A stretch of DNA of 64,000 nt from Gammaproteobacteria bacterium (GCA_033344735.1 JAWPMW010000001.1:1-64000); one strand, 5' to 3'; positions 1 through 11,732 are shown, counted from the stretch's first letter. The notes: generated by a model from the sequence alone, not told the origin. Numbers and translations are program-made.

Positions 1-2520
<2,520 letters not shown>

Positions 2521-2524
2521 ATAA

Positions 2525-2543
2525 CACTCAAGCACATTGAGTG
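2525..2543 (+). other. Hairpin in the 23S-5S spacer
   Basis: CACTCAA and TTGAGTG form a perfect 7-bp stem around the loop gcaca just after the 23S 3' end. A second hairpin, CCAGTT-aaaa-AACTGG, lies at 2661-2676 shortly before the 5S gene. These are probably part of the processing structure of the rRNA precursor; that role is inferred. Confidence 0.5.
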
Positions 2544-2689
2544 ACGTGACTAGTAACATTTACACTGACATACTTCTTGAATTGAATGCATTTCCAGAAT
2601 TTGCACTGAAATTGTTCCAGACAATTTCTAGCACTTCCTCCATCCCTGGAGGTCGCGTTACCAGTTAAAAAACTGGAGGCATACCAAAT

Positions 2690-2808
2690 TGCTTGGTGAC
2701 CATAGCGAATGTGACCCACCCGATCCCATCTCGAACTCGGAAGTGAAACCGTTCTGCGCCGATGGTAGTGTGGGGTCTCCCCATGTGAGAGTAGGACATC
2801 GCCAGGCA
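2690..2808 (+). rRNA. rrf: 5S ribosomal RNA
   Basis: The segment begins TGCTTGGTGACCATAGCG and ends ATCGCCAGGCA, a typical bacterial 5S of about 118 nt with conserved CCCATCTCGAACTCGGAAGTG and GAGAGTAGGACATCGCC blocks. It lies 169 bp downstream of the 23S end and is followed by a strong terminator, so it closes the rRNA operon. No tRNA is present between 5S and the terminator. Confidence 0.96.
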
Positions 2809-2816
2809 TTAATACA

Positions 2817-2849
2817 AAGGCTCTGATGAATACATCAGGGCCTTTTTTT
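2817..2849 (+). terminator. rRNA operon intrinsic terminator
   Basis: AAGGCTCTGATG pairs with CATCAGGGCCTT (12 bp with one G-T pair) around the loop aata and is followed by a run of T residues. Confidence 0.93.
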
Positions 2850-3163
2850 ATTTCTTCGACATTTAATATTCAAACGCATCGCCTTAAAAAATTTAGGTGT
2901 CTAATTAAATGCACAGAGTTCTAATTTTTCTAAGCTAATTTATTTTGGGTTTAATTAGTTTCAGAGGAATTGTGGTGTAATAATTTAGATTTATCTTGAT
3001 ATAGACTAATAGCACATAACTGGTGCATTAGATTAAACGCGTCATTATTAGACCGACAAAGAACTAGCGTCTATAGACTTAAAACTTAACACTGTCAGAA
3101 TAGCGCTAGAAGAAAACAAGAATGTTGATTACTGTGCTTCCAAAAAACTTAGAGTGACTATAG
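2850..3163. other. Gene-free AT-rich stretch before the HAD gene
   Basis: This stretch of about 314 bp is AT rich and has no credible reading frame. It must contain the promoter of the HAD hydrolase gene, but no -35/-10 pair stands out clearly. Nothing else was recognised. Confidence 0.5.
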
Positions 3164-4054
3164 ATGGCTAGTTCAATTAGTGATGATTATCGTGAACACT
3201 TACTTCCAAAAAGGCTCATATTTTTTGATCTTGATGGAACGATTATTCCTTCTACTAATGCTTCTGGAAGGAGGATTGCGATTTCTTTATCAACTTATGA
3301 GCAGGTACGGACTTTCGCAAACCGTGAACTTCAATTTGATGGTGAATTGCCTGAGTTAAGTGAAGACAAATGCAGTGAATGGTATCGCACGCACGGGGGC
3401 CCTAAAGGACTTATTAAGCGTGTTCTTGAGGATTCACAGCTATCCAATGAAGTTAAAGATTGCTTGAGTGTTTACTTTAACGGTTTGTTTACACGACGCT
3501 TAACTCAATACCTTAAAGATGACCTAGAATACGATGTTGTCCCCGAAGAGAACTTGGAATTTTTACGAGAGCTCTCAACTATGGCGCAAATGGTACTTGT
3601 GTCTTATCGATATCAGACTCAGTTTGATTTTCTTAATTCTGTCGAAGAGCTAGGCTTAAGTCGAGGTGGAGTTTTTGGACCTAATAATGCTTTTGCAGTT
3701 GGGTCACCCGGTACATCATCGGATGGTTCAAAAGCACGCTTTGTAGGTGGAATGTGGCGTCATCAAATTCGAGCACAACGTCGACTCACTTCTGAAATAG
3801 GAAAAACTTACCCGCCTATCTGTATTGGTGACTCAGTAAGAGACATTCATTTTGCAGTTGATGTGGGAGGAGTATTTTTTGGTGTATCTGAAACTGGGGA
3901 AAATTCACAATCAACGTTAGTGAGTGAAATAAAAAAACAAGAAGATAGTTTGAGTTCACGTTCACGTGTGTTTGATTCTCTGAGTGATTCAGAATTAAAG
4001 CGACGTTTGATTGAAGAGTGTAACGACTATCGAGATGCAGTCAAAAATCTCTAG
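3164..4054 (+). CDS. HAD-family hydrolase (phosphatase-like)
   Basis: A 296-residue cytosolic protein of the haloacid dehalogenase superfamily. Motif I is FFDLDGTIIPS (nucleophile Asp22, acid Asp24). A helical cap of about 140 residues follows, then a motif II-like LVSYRYQTQ segment near residue 145, and the acidic motif IV IGDSVRDIHFAVDVGG near residue 223, where IGDS and the next Asp would bind Mg2+. This architecture fits phosphoglycolate-phosphatase-like enzymes that remove phosphate from small metabolites; the substrate cannot be inferred. The C-terminal 50 residues are charged and probably lie outside the core. The gene stands alone behind the rRNA operon. The ATG start has only a weak upstream GAGTG. 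Confidence 0.85.
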   Translation: MASSISDDYREHLLPKRLIFFDLDGTIIPSTNASGRRIAISLSTYEQVRTFANRELQFDGELPELSEDKCSEWYRTHGGPKGLIKRVLEDSQLSNEVKDCLSVYFNGLFTRRLTQYLKDDLEYDVVPEENLEFLRELSTMAQMVLVSYRYQTQFDFLNSVEELGLSRGGVFGPNNAFAVGSPGTSSDGSKARFVGGMWRHQIRAQRRLTSEIGKTYPPICIGDSVRDIHFAVDVGGVFFGVSETGENSQSTLVSEIKKQEDSLSSRSRVFDSLSDSELKRRLIEECNDYRDAVKNL

Positions 4055-4087
4055 GAAGAATTAATAGTGTCGCATTCATTAGCGATG

Positions 4088-4246
4088 CTATTTATGAGCT
4101 AACTTTTTAGTTTTATTTTGACAACTGCTAGTCTGTAATTTTTCATTATCGATCGCTTTTTGAATAGCGTCTTCTATGTCTTTGAATTTATTTTTTTGTT
4201 CGTTGGTAGATTTTGTATTGTCGATTTGAGAATTAGAATTACCCAT
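4088..4246 (-). CDS. Small hydrophilic hypothetical protein
   Basis: A 52-residue frame starting MGNSNSQIDN is proposed because a GAGG lies 8 bases before this ATG. The same frame is open upstream to 4354, but that part would add an unlikely Tyr/Leu/Cys-rich segment. The protein is rich in Lys, Asn and Gln and probably forms one amphipathic helix near residues 20-37. No family was recognised. It is convergent with the HAD gene. A non-coding frame cannot be excluded. Confidence 0.35.
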   Translation of the reverse strand: MGNSNSQIDNTKSTNEQKNKFKDIEDAIQKAIDNEKLQTSSCQNKTKKLAHK

Positions 4247-4555
4247 CACTTTCCTCATGATCTTTTCATAGAAAAATATAAGAACAACTATCTCACTTTT
4301 CTTTCTGTAATAACACAGCAAGATTTTGGCATTTAATATAAGCGTATATAACAATATTTTAATATAGTTAACTGCTATATTGTTTATATAGTTTCTAAAT
4401 TAATAACAAGCATATGATCCTTAATAAAACGCTTTAAAAGTGTTCAAAAAGTGTATTAGATCAAAGCTATTGTTGCATAAGTTTTTTTTAGAGGAAAAGG
4501 TAATCACCTTGTGTATAGTCGTACTTAACTATGAAAACAATAACGATAAAATAAA
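4247..4555. other. Gene-free AT-rich stretch
   Basis: About 309 bp of strongly AT-rich sequence between the small minus-strand frame and the start of the P-loop pseudogene. No RNA gene, repeat or clear promoter was recognised. Confidence 0.4.
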
Positions 4556-5812
4556 GTGAATAATACTATGACTAATAATCCGCAGATGTTGGAGTCTAGC
4601 GTCTCTTTGCAATTTAATCCCCAAAACGTATTAGAAATCCGAGAAGGATGCAGTACTCCAGAACATTTATTGAAGAGTAGAGTGTTTTCTAAATTCCTAC
4701 AAAAATACAAAATGGAATTTATTGCTAATTTAAGAAATAGAAAAGAAAATAAACTAGAAGTACAAAGTAAAATAAATTTTATTTTGAATTTAGGTGCTCG
4801 AGATATTTTAAAAATACTTGAGTCAGATAATGCACTTGAAGAAAGTGTCGCTGAAAGAAATATTGCAGTTGCAAAATTTATTGATGGAGGGTTTCATCAT
4901 TTCAGAAATGTTACTTATTCGAGATTGGTGAGATTACATAATGAAGTGATTACTGGAGATGAAACTCCTGATTCAATTAAGGATCTGGTGACCAATAAGG
5001 CAGCAAGTCTTTCTGAGCTTGTATTAGAAACACGCCGTATTTTGCTAAAGAAAGTGGGACTTGAAACTGGTGTGCGTCGTTCAGCTGGTATGGATGCACA
5101 TCCTAGTATTACGGCTGGAGAAATATCTGGTCATTATTTGAATTTGCCATCTGATTACGTATCGCTTTCATCAGTACCTTTAACTATTGCTGCAGATATT
5201 CGAACAGGCGTGGATTACCACACAGCTGCAAATAAACGTGCATATCCATTCTTTGAGTTAGATCATAATCCATTTAAACATGATGAATTCTGCCCAGACG
5301 ATTGGACAGCTGTTCCTTTGCGGGTGGGAGCTTGGTTAATCGTTGCTTATTTGCATAAGTCAAATGGATTTATTGAGATTGAAGCAGGCCTATTAAACTT
5401 ATTCCCGTTTGCGGAAGCTGAAGATATTTTAACTAATAGAAAACCTGATGGTGTATTTGTATTTGGTTGCCCATCTTCAAATATGGATGACCTTGGTTAC
5501 TACTGGGATGAAGAAAATGAATTACTTGTCGGACTAGTGCCTGGCCTTGATGAATGCCAGTATTTCGGCTACGGCAAAAAGCCAATTCTAACCCTGCATA
5601 ATGTACTTGCGATTCGCGCAGGTGATTTACCGTTACACTGCGGTTGCACACGTTATGTCTGCCATTTTGACGATAAAACTAATGAGCCATATATCACTGA
5701 AATGCTTGTGAAAGCAGATGATATGGGTCGTGCAGTATTGGAAAAAGGGGATGATGGCGTTGAAAGGCCCATATTTTATGGTACAGAAACCGGTGCATTT
5801 GTGCATGTCTAG
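4556..5812 (+). pseudogene. Large P-loop (HPr kinase/PEPCK-like) protein, 5' part, ends at a frameshift
   Basis: A 418-residue frame (GTG at 4556; the ATG at 4568 is an equally likely start) with a helical N-terminal 170 residues followed by a dense, conserved-looking region rich in Trp, Gly, Pro and Cys (for example ELDHNPFKHDE, FGYGKKPILTLHN, LHCGCTRYVCHFD). It stops at GTC TAG while the next frame (-1) is open from 5764 and continues without a gap in protein-like sequence at FSEHAKMQMIGREIGYN. Adding one base near 5797-5812 would join the two frames into one protein of about 655 residues. No slippery heptamer is visible at the junction, so I call a frameshift mutation or a sequence error rather than programmed frameshifting. 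The family is not recognised beyond the P-loop in the second part. Confidence 0.6.
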
Positions 5813-6531
5813 ATGGGTTTAGTGAGCATGCGAAAATGCAAATGATAGGCAGAGAAATCGGTTACAACAAAGAGTCTGGCTCAAATGCGAGACAAATTGT
5901 TCCTGTAGCAACCGTTGATGAAGTGATGACAGGGCATCAGCTAGATGGGCTGATGTACAATAATAATTTCAATATCATTGCAGAAGGGGAACAAACAATT
6001 TTTACTGATATGCCTGTCATGGATGCGATAGAACAATTCAGAAGGGGTGAACGCGTAGCAGCAGGTAGTACACAAACGCATCGTGGTAAAAAAGAAATTA
6101 GTTACTGGGCAAATCCATTCCCAATGTTGGAAGATAAAGATGGAACAGTTTTGCATCCTGACTTGCGCGAAAAGTTTTCTATTTTAGAAAAAGACTTCAT
6201 TAGTTCCATGGAAAATTTAGTGGCCAAAAAAGAAATGCGCGTCGGTGTCGTTAATAGTCAGATGATGGCTGGATGCTATGAGCATGTCACTGATGATGAT
6301 GTATCAAGATGTGGTTTTACCAATCGTGATGAAATTGAGCAGGAAGGTCCTGTGCGTCTTGCTCAACACATGATCGATATGATTAAAGAAATTGCCAGTG
6401 AAAAACGAGCACGAAATGGTGGTGATACTAAATCTGAAAGTGTCACCGTTGCGCTTGTAGGTGATAGCCGAACTGGTAAGTCTGAAACCGCAGAGAAAAT
6501 GGAAGGCTTGTTAGATTTGCAGCTTGTGTAA
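5813..6531 (+). pseudogene. Large P-loop (HPr kinase/PEPCK-like) protein, 3' part, truncated after Walker A
   Basis: This frame is the continuation of the preceding one; the first ATG is at 5836, giving 231 residues, but the frame is open further upstream. The C-terminal end reads VALVGDSRTGKSETAEKM, a Walker A motif (GDSRTGKS, residues 209-216 from that ATG) with the GDS-x-x-GKSE pattern known from HPr kinase and resembling PEP carboxykinases. Only 15 residues follow before the stop, so the Walker B and base- and substrate-binding parts expected after a P-loop are absent. The stop lies 16 bp from the convergent end of the response-regulator gene. I infer a gene that lost its 3' end, probably by deletion, as well as its frame. 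Family assignment rests on this motif alone. Confidence 0.6.
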
Positions 6532-6547
6532 TGTAGTTAAATTCACT

Positions 6548-7195
6548 TTAATTTACAGTTGGCTCAAGATCCTCAAAAGTGCAGATTTTAGATAACTCGA
6601 CTAATTCAGCACGAGTCTGGGCCAACATTTTGGACATGATATTACTTCGGTGAACTTCTATAGTTCTCTTGCTAATCCCTAATGTCTCTGCAATGGCTTT
6701 ATTAGTGAGTGTTGCATGATCTTTAACTAACATGCGTAACACTTCTTTTTCGCGTGAAGTAAGCAACGCATATCTATTCTTTATATTTTGACGGGATCTG
6801 TCGATTTCTCTATTTTTCACGTCTATATTCAGTGCATTTCTGATGCTATCTAACAGAATTTTTTTTGCAAATGGCTTTTCAATGAAGTCTACAGCACCTA
6901 ATTTTACCGCTTTGACAGACATGGGAATGTTTCCATGCCCAGTGATGAATATTATCGGTGTGTGTATCTTCGATTCAATTAAATGCTGTTGAAGGCTTAA
7001 TCCGTTCATTTTAGGCATCTGAATATCAGCGATAATACAACCAGGCTGATTGTTGTACTTCTCTAGGAATTCGATTGCTGATGGATATTCTTTGACTTTG
7101 AAGCCTTCAACGGTAAGGGACATACAGATAGAATTCCTTACTGCTTCGTCATCATCAATCAAGTGTACCGTCGGAGATTCTTCTATATTACTCAT
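6548..7195 (-). CDS. FixJ/TtrR-type LuxR-family response regulator
   Basis: A 215-residue two-domain transcription factor. The receiver domain (about 8-125) has the acidic pocket DDD14-16, phospho-acceptor Asp57 in ADIQMP, Thr85 and Lys107 in EKPF. The GerE/LuxR helix-turn-helix follows (about 140-205) with LTSREKEVL and ISKRTIEVHRSNIM. This layout is that of FixJ/TtrR regulators. Its start overlaps the stop of the upstream histidine kinase by 4 bp, so the two are translationally coupled partners. It should bind DNA as a phosphorylated dimer; no target is identifiable. The Q-linker between domains is short. Confidence 0.93.
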   Translation of the reverse strand: MSNIEESPTVHLIDDDEAVRNSICMSLTVEGFKVKEYPSAIEFLEKYNNQPGCIIADIQMPKMNGLSLQQHLIESKIHTPIIFITGHGNIPMSVKAVKLGAVDFIEKPFAKKILLDSIRNALNIDVKNREIDRSRQNIKNRYALLTSREKEVLRMLVKDHATLTNKAIAETLGISKRTIEVHRSNIMSKMLAQTRAELVELSKICTFEDLEPTVN

Positions 7196-8808
7196 AAGGA
7201 CTTTGAAGGTATGCTGAAAATGATACGTGCGCCATCGGTGTAATCAGTATCACTCCATAGTTGGCCGTTATGAGACTCGATAATATATTTACACACGCAT
7301 AGACCTAATCCTGTTCCATTTGGCTTTTTTGAGGGGATGGGAGTTATTAAATCATCTAGTAAGGAATCATCAATTCCATCTCCGGTGTCTGAAATGGTAA
7401 ATTGGATTTGATTATTAGAAGTATTTGCACAGTTAATCACAAGGCGTTTGGAAAATTTCTTTTCCATGGCTTGAATGCTGTTAGTAATAATATTAAGCAA
7501 AACTTGTTGTATTTGTATCGAATCTGCATGTAATTCTTCGATGTTCTGCTGAATCTCTACATCAAGCGATATGTTTTGTTCAACAATATCGTGGTTTACC
7601 AACGATAGTGTCTCTTCTAGTAATTCATTAATATTAATTTGGCTGCGTGAAGGTAAGCGTTTTTCTGTAAATGCTCTAAATCTTTTTACAATCTCTCCTG
7701 CACGTATTGTTTGAGTTGCAGCTTTTTTTAATGCTTCTAACAACTTATTATCATCACTATGATATTTTTCTGCAATTATAAGCGCAGTATCGCAATATTG
7801 TGTGACAGCTGTTAATGGTTGATTTAGTTCATGGGCTAAACCAGAAGCAAGTGCGCCAGTGGCATTAATGCGGTCCATGTGAGCAATATTATTCATCAAT
7901 ATTCTCTCTCTATTTTCTGCATTTTTTCTCTGACTTATGTCAGTACATATGACTATAAATTCATTATTTTCAAAGCCGCTATTTTGCAATGTGCATTCAA
8001 CTGGATATTCAGAGCCATCATTGCGTATATGCATGGCTTGGAATCTGATTGGAGCTGAATAAGATAAATTGCTTGTATTTATAAATTTATCAATGATGCT
8101 TATGGGTGCATGTTTAACGATTTTGCCCCACTCAAGTTGACTCAGTGTATTTGAACTATAGCCAAGATTTAGTTGAGCGGCTCGGTTGGCGTAATTAATA
8201 TTCTTGCTTTCGGCGTCAATCAGGTAAATTTCATTGGATGAGATTTCTACGATGTCACCTAAGCGGTGAATGATTGAAAGACGTTTTATTTCTTTAATTC
8301 TTTTGGCTTCAATCAGTGCTGTTGTAGTTAATGCCAACTTCTTCAATTGTTGTTTTTGTTGTTCGTCTAATTCTCTTGGTTTGTAATCCATGACACACAG
8401 GGTACCTAATGCGAAGCCGTCACTAGTTACAAGTGGTGCACCTGCGTAGTACTGGAGGTTGGGTGCTTCCGTTACCATAGGACTGTTCTTAAAGCGTGGA
8501 TCCATTGAAGCGTTTTGAACTTCAAATACATCGTCCTGCATGATGGTATACGGACAAAAAGCAATTTCACGATTTACTTCACTGATTCCATCTATGCCGC
8601 TGGATGATTTAAACCAGACCCGTTCAGAATCAACTAAACAAATAAAAGATAGTGGTGTTGCACATATGTTGGCAGTTACGCTGGTTATAGCGTCAAATGT
8701 ACTTTCAGCTGGAGTATCTAAAATGTCCGTATCATATAAAACTGTAAGACGGTCATTCTCATTATCTGGGACTCTTGCATATTCCATTTCAGTCATATCT
8801 CTAAGCAA
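7192..8808 (-). CDS. GAF-PAS sensor histidine kinase
   Basis: A 538-residue soluble kinase without membrane segments. Domains: GAF (about 20-165, with SFICLVDSERVWFKSSSGID), PAS (about 180-295, ending TDISQRKNAENRERIL), HisKA with phospho-acceptor His326 in ASGLAHELNQPLTAV, and HATPase_c with N box LLNIITNSIQAM, G1 DTGDGI and G2 GTGLGLCVCKYIIESHNG. The HisKA sequence is of the FixL/TtrS type, matching its FixJ-type partner encoded directly downstream with a 4-bp overlap. The signal is unknown: a cytosolic ligand or redox input through GAF or PAS is likely. I see no clear haem-binding histidine like that of FixL. Starts at Met1, Met5 or Met8 are possible. Confidence 0.92.
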   Translation of the reverse strand: MLRDMTEMEYARVPDNENDRLTVLYDTDILDTPAESTFDAITSVTANICATPLSFICLVDSERVWFKSSSGIDGISEVNREIAFCPYTIMQDDVFEVQNASMDPRFKNSPMVTEAPNLQYYAGAPLVTSDGFALGTLCVMDYKPRELDEQQKQQLKKLALTTTALIEAKRIKEIKRLSIIHRLGDIVEISSNEIYLIDAESKNINYANRAAQLNLGYSSNTLSQLEWGKIVKHAPISIIDKFINTSNLSYSAPIRFQAMHIRNDGSEYPVECTLQNSGFENNEFIVICTDISQRKNAENRERILMNNIAHMDRINATGALASGLAHELNQPLTAVTQYCDTALIIAEKYHSDDNKLLEALKKAATQTIRAGEIVKRFRAFTEKRLPSRSQININELLEETLSLVNHDIVEQNISLDVEIQQNIEELHADSIQIQQVLLNIITNSIQAMEKKFSKRLVINCANTSNNQIQFTISDTGDGIDDSLLDDLITPIPSKKPNGTGLGLCVCKYIIESHNGQLWSDTDYTDGARIIFSIPSKSL

Positions 8809-9444
8809 GCCATTTTGTTGACTATAACAATTGATTTTACTAAGAAAGCAATCAAACTAGTATAACTACTTAGTGTTTTAGCTATAGTGTACTGTGCATT
8901 GATTGGCCGATCATAACCCAATTTATGAGCGTTTCACGCTGGATATTTGGAATTGATTTTATCAATTATATCAGTGAGTTATGTGATCGATTCATTCTCA
9001 GAGTTGAAAAAAAATTTTTGAATAATTAAGATTGGTGAATTTGGGCCAGTTCAACTCAAAATTCCTAATTAAGACAATAACTTAGAATGTCCAATTTTGT
9101 TCATCATGTAAGCAGTTTATTCAAAAGATATTGCATGAATACCGCAAAGTAAAAATTTTCCCCTGTTTGAGCAGAGTGATCAAAATGATCCCGTAGCATT
9201 ACATCTCTACTCTTATGATTTACTCCTAACAGTAAGAGAGTTTGCCGCTAAATAAAGAACAGAATCAGGGGAAAGCATGGTGGAAATGCATAGTAAGGAC
9301 TAGTCTTTACTTTAAATATGATTTTCATTCCTGCATACCATTTATCTTTAAATAGATAGCTGTTGCCGTAAAAATATTGAGCTTCCTTTCAACTGGCCGA
9401 TTAGACGTCATGAATTTTAACATTAAAGCCAGTGTGCATTTGTC
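8809..9444. other. Long gene-free region with nested inverted repeats
   Basis: About 636 bp between the divergent histidine-kinase and DUF5610 genes carry no convincing gene. The only frame of note is a 34-codon one at 8925-9029 without a ribosome binding site. The segment 9157-9274 folds into a nested set of inverted repeats (separate entry). Promoters for both flanking genes must lie here. Confidence 0.6.
9157..9274 (+). ncRNA. Candidate structured RNA or leader element
   Basis: TTTCCCCTG (9157-9165) and CAGGGGAAA (9266-9274) are perfect 9-bp reverse complements enclosing two smaller hairpins: GATCA-aaa-TGATC (9178-9190) and CTCTTA/TAAGAG (9210-9215 with 9233-9238). This gives a multi-stem layout closed by one outer helix. 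The inverted repeats are symmetric, so the strand is not fixed by sequence; plus is listed because the DUF5610 gene lies downstream. No known riboswitch consensus was recognised. It may instead be a DNA-level operator arrangement. Confidence 0.3.
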
Positions 9445-10734
9445 ATGACTATAGAAAACAGCAATCTCAGCAATAGATTTCATTTTGATTTGTCAGCTAG
9501 TTATTCGCGCAGTGTTACGCGTGAGTTAGCTAGCAATATTCTGTCAAATGATTCGCAAAGTCGATTCCGGTCTAATAATGAGAGCTTTTATTCGCCCTCT
9601 AGTTCGGTCAATTTATTGGAAAGAGCATTGAGTGATGGTTTGGGTAAGAAAGTCAGTTTGCAAGAGAATAATGACGGTCGATCGCCTGCTAAAATTATTG
9701 CAAAAAATGTTTTAAGTTTTGTGCGCCAAGAGCTTCGTGAAGCACGAAATGGCGGTGCATCTGATCAAGAACTGCTGGGAATTTTAAATGAAGCTCGTGA
9801 AGGCATTGAGCAGGGCTTTGCATCAGCTAAAGATGCATTGCGAGGCAGATTTGATTTGGAGCCGCGTTTGGAAAGACAGATAGAACGCGCATTTAATAAA
9901 ATTGAACGAGGTCTAGAGCGAATAGATAATCGAATTACACAAAATGTCTCAACTAGTGATCAAGCGTTATTAACTACACCAGGATCAAACCCCAGTGGTA
10001 GCGAAATTAATCGCATTGAAGTATTGCAGAAAAATTTACAAGCTTCACAAGCTCAAACTAGACAAATAGAGTATCTAAAAACAAGAGATATACAACGTTC
10101 TAGTAGTTTTGAATTGAGTGTGAAAACCCAAGAAGGTGACACGGTCAAGTTGAGTATTGAAAAATCTTTTTCCAAGCAAGTGTCTAAGCAAGCCACATTT
10201 GATGAAAGTGGTTTTAACGTTAGTATTGATCGTCAAGTTGAGCGAGGCAAAGAAATCTCATATCAAGTTAGTGGTGATATTAATAAGCAAGAACAGGCTG
10301 CTATCGATAAATTGATAAAGAATGTAGATCGTTTGGCAGATAAATTCTATAGAGGTAATTTTGCTGGAGCTTTTCAAAAAGCATCACGAATTGGTATTGA
10401 TACAGATCAGCTTGCAAATTTTTCGTTAAATCTACAGTCATCTAAAACCGTTGAAGTTACAAAAACTTATCGGGAAGTACAAGGTATTGCAACTTCGCAA
10501 CAAACCTCTTCAGCGGTGGAGTCCATAGGCGAGTTTGTTGGTGACGTTGGCCAGGTTGCTAGTGAAGACGCAATTGCAAATGCGGTATCTGATCCAGTTC
10601 CTTTGACAACGGAATTATTCAAACAGATAGCTATTCGTGATGAAAGATATGCTCAGCTAGTTTTTGAGCAAAGTGTCGATGTGATTGATGATCTTGCAAA
10701 TCTGGCTGAGCAGCAGTTAGCAAATGCGGCTTAA
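9445..10734 (+). CDS. DUF5610 domain-containing protein
   Basis: A 429-residue protein without signal peptide or membrane segment. Residues about 60-170 match my memory of DUF5610: SPAKIIAKNVLSFVRQEL, then a Gly-Ala-Ser turn and NEAREGIEQGFASAKDAL followed by an Arg/Glu-rich helix. The C-terminal half has a probable beta-rich part (ELSVKTQEGDTVKLSIEKS, about residues 225-290) and helical segments. DUF5610 proteins occur in motile marine gammaproteobacteria but have no known function, and none is proposed here. No good Shine-Dalgarno sequence precedes the ATG. Its TAA stop shares TTAA with the stop of the convergent DUF3429 gene. Confidence 0.75.
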   Translation: MTIENSNLSNRFHFDLSASYSRSVTRELASNILSNDSQSRFRSNNESFYSPSSSVNLLERALSDGLGKKVSLQENNDGRSPAKIIAKNVLSFVRQELREARNGGASDQELLGILNEAREGIEQGFASAKDALRGRFDLEPRLERQIERAFNKIERGLERIDNRITQNVSTSDQALLTTPGSNPSGSEINRIEVLQKNLQASQAQTRQIEYLKTRDIQRSSSFELSVKTQEGDTVKLSIEKSFSKQVSKQATFDESGFNVSIDRQVERGKEISYQVSGDINKQEQAAIDKLIKNVDRLADKFYRGNFAGAFQKASRIGIDTDQLANFSLNLQSSKTVEVTKTYREVQGIATSQQTSSAVESIGEFVGDVGQVASEDAIANAVSDPVPLTTELFKQIAIRDERYAQLVFEQSVDVIDDLANLAEQQLANAA

Positions 10735-11168
10735 CTCATTCCAGAAACAAATAGCAGCGATCCAGCTGAAATCACAGTTACAATAATTCGAGTAATAAAA
10801 TAAGTTGTAGAAATAAACATTTCTCGCTTAAGCAAGAAGTCTACGCCGAGTAAATATATAAATGCGCCCACAAGAATTAGTACAGAGTTGCTGGGGTTGG
10901 CAAATAATAATGACATCCAGGCGAGAGCCGCGACGGCGTTACTGATGATGAATAAAGCTTTAGGTGTTTTGGTGTTATAAAAAAGATAGGTGCCTAAGTG
11001 TATTCCAGCAATGAAAGATATAATAATCAGGGCATATACAGAAACTATTTCATTCACAGGACCAAGTGGGCCAATATTATTAATCCCCGTATATATCATA
11101 GATGCACACGCAATGAACGGTAATGCTCCCACGTAAGTCATTAATATATATAGATTATTGCGCGCCAA
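10731..11168 (-). CDS. DUF3429 family membrane protein
   Basis: A 145-residue integral membrane protein with about five hydrophobic segments. The first helix region (YVGALPFIACA) and the second (ALIIISFIAGIHLGTYLF) fit DUF3429, whose members typically read LPFL and SFxGGxHW at these places. The frame starts with TTG at 11168; no ATG upstream keeps the frame, and starting at Met11 would clip the first helix. Function unknown. The stop codon overlaps that of the convergent DUF5610 gene. Confidence 0.75.
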   Translation of the reverse strand: MARNNLYILMTYVGALPFIACASMIYTGINNIGPLGPVNEIVSVYALIIISFIAGIHLGTYLFYNTKTPKALFIISNAVAALAWMSLLFANPSNSVLILVGAFIYLLGVDFLLKREMFISTTYFITRIIVTVISAGSLLFVSGMS

Positions 11169-11369
11169 GGGGTGCTCTTTATTGTTATTGTTATAGTATA
11201 TTTTGCATACTAATCTAGAATTAAATTTACCGCCACAAATCTAGTATATTATTTTTCAGATATTTAGGACTTACTGTCGCTGCTAGCTGAAATTTTTAGA
11301 GGTTCTACTCAAATTATCTTTGATCATGACTAGAATCTAGGCGTAATAATTCATGTTATTCTAGATTTT

Positions 11370-11639
11370 ATGTTTTCACTAATCACCACAATGTTTTATA
11401 TGATGTCTGCATATATTGCATTTCTAATTGGTTCTTCGTCAGAATTATCATTGTACTTGATTGCGCTTGTTCCAGTTGGGTTTGTGACTGGTTATCTGCT
11501 TGATCGCTTGAGTAGTGTCAAGAAAATTTGGCTTGAGGATCAGCGAGTTATAATTCATACAGTAATAACAAAATATTTCTTATTCCTCCTGCTTGCAGGT
11601 GTATTTTGTGCAGCGGGTGTGTTGTTCGCGAATAGATAG
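11370..11639 (+). CDS. Small membrane protein, hypothetical
   Basis: An 89-residue protein with three probable membrane helices (about residues 2-20, 24-43 and 66-87) separated by a short charged loop with DRLSSVKKIW. No family was recognised. There is no evident ribosome binding site before the ATG, and a start at Met8 is possible. Coding status rests on the clear alternation of hydrophobic helices with charged loops. Confidence 0.5.
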   Translation: MFSLITTMFYMMSAYIAFLIGSSSELSLYLIALVPVGFVTGYLLDRLSSVKKIWLEDQRVIIHTVITKYFLFLLLAGVFCAAGVLFANR

Positions 11640-11732
11640 TTGTATGCATAGCCACATCTTAGTATCAGTTAGTTACAGACCTGTTAAAGATCATTAACAT
11701 GTCAATTGCATCATTAAGATATGTTTTAATTT

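Noticed and set aside
5797-5836. Programmed -1 frameshift between the two P-loop frames
   Set aside because: No slippery heptamer of the X-XXY-YYZ type and no strong downstream hairpin or pseudoknot is visible.
8925-9029. 34-codon frame starting MSVSRWIFGIDF
   Set aside because: It has no ribosome binding site, lies in a low-complexity AT-rich region and has no support beyond being open.
9369-9403. Sigma28 flagellar promoter before the DUF5610 gene (TAAA and GCCGATTA)
   Set aside because: The -10-like GCCGATTA is good, but the TAAA is 23 bp away instead of about 15.
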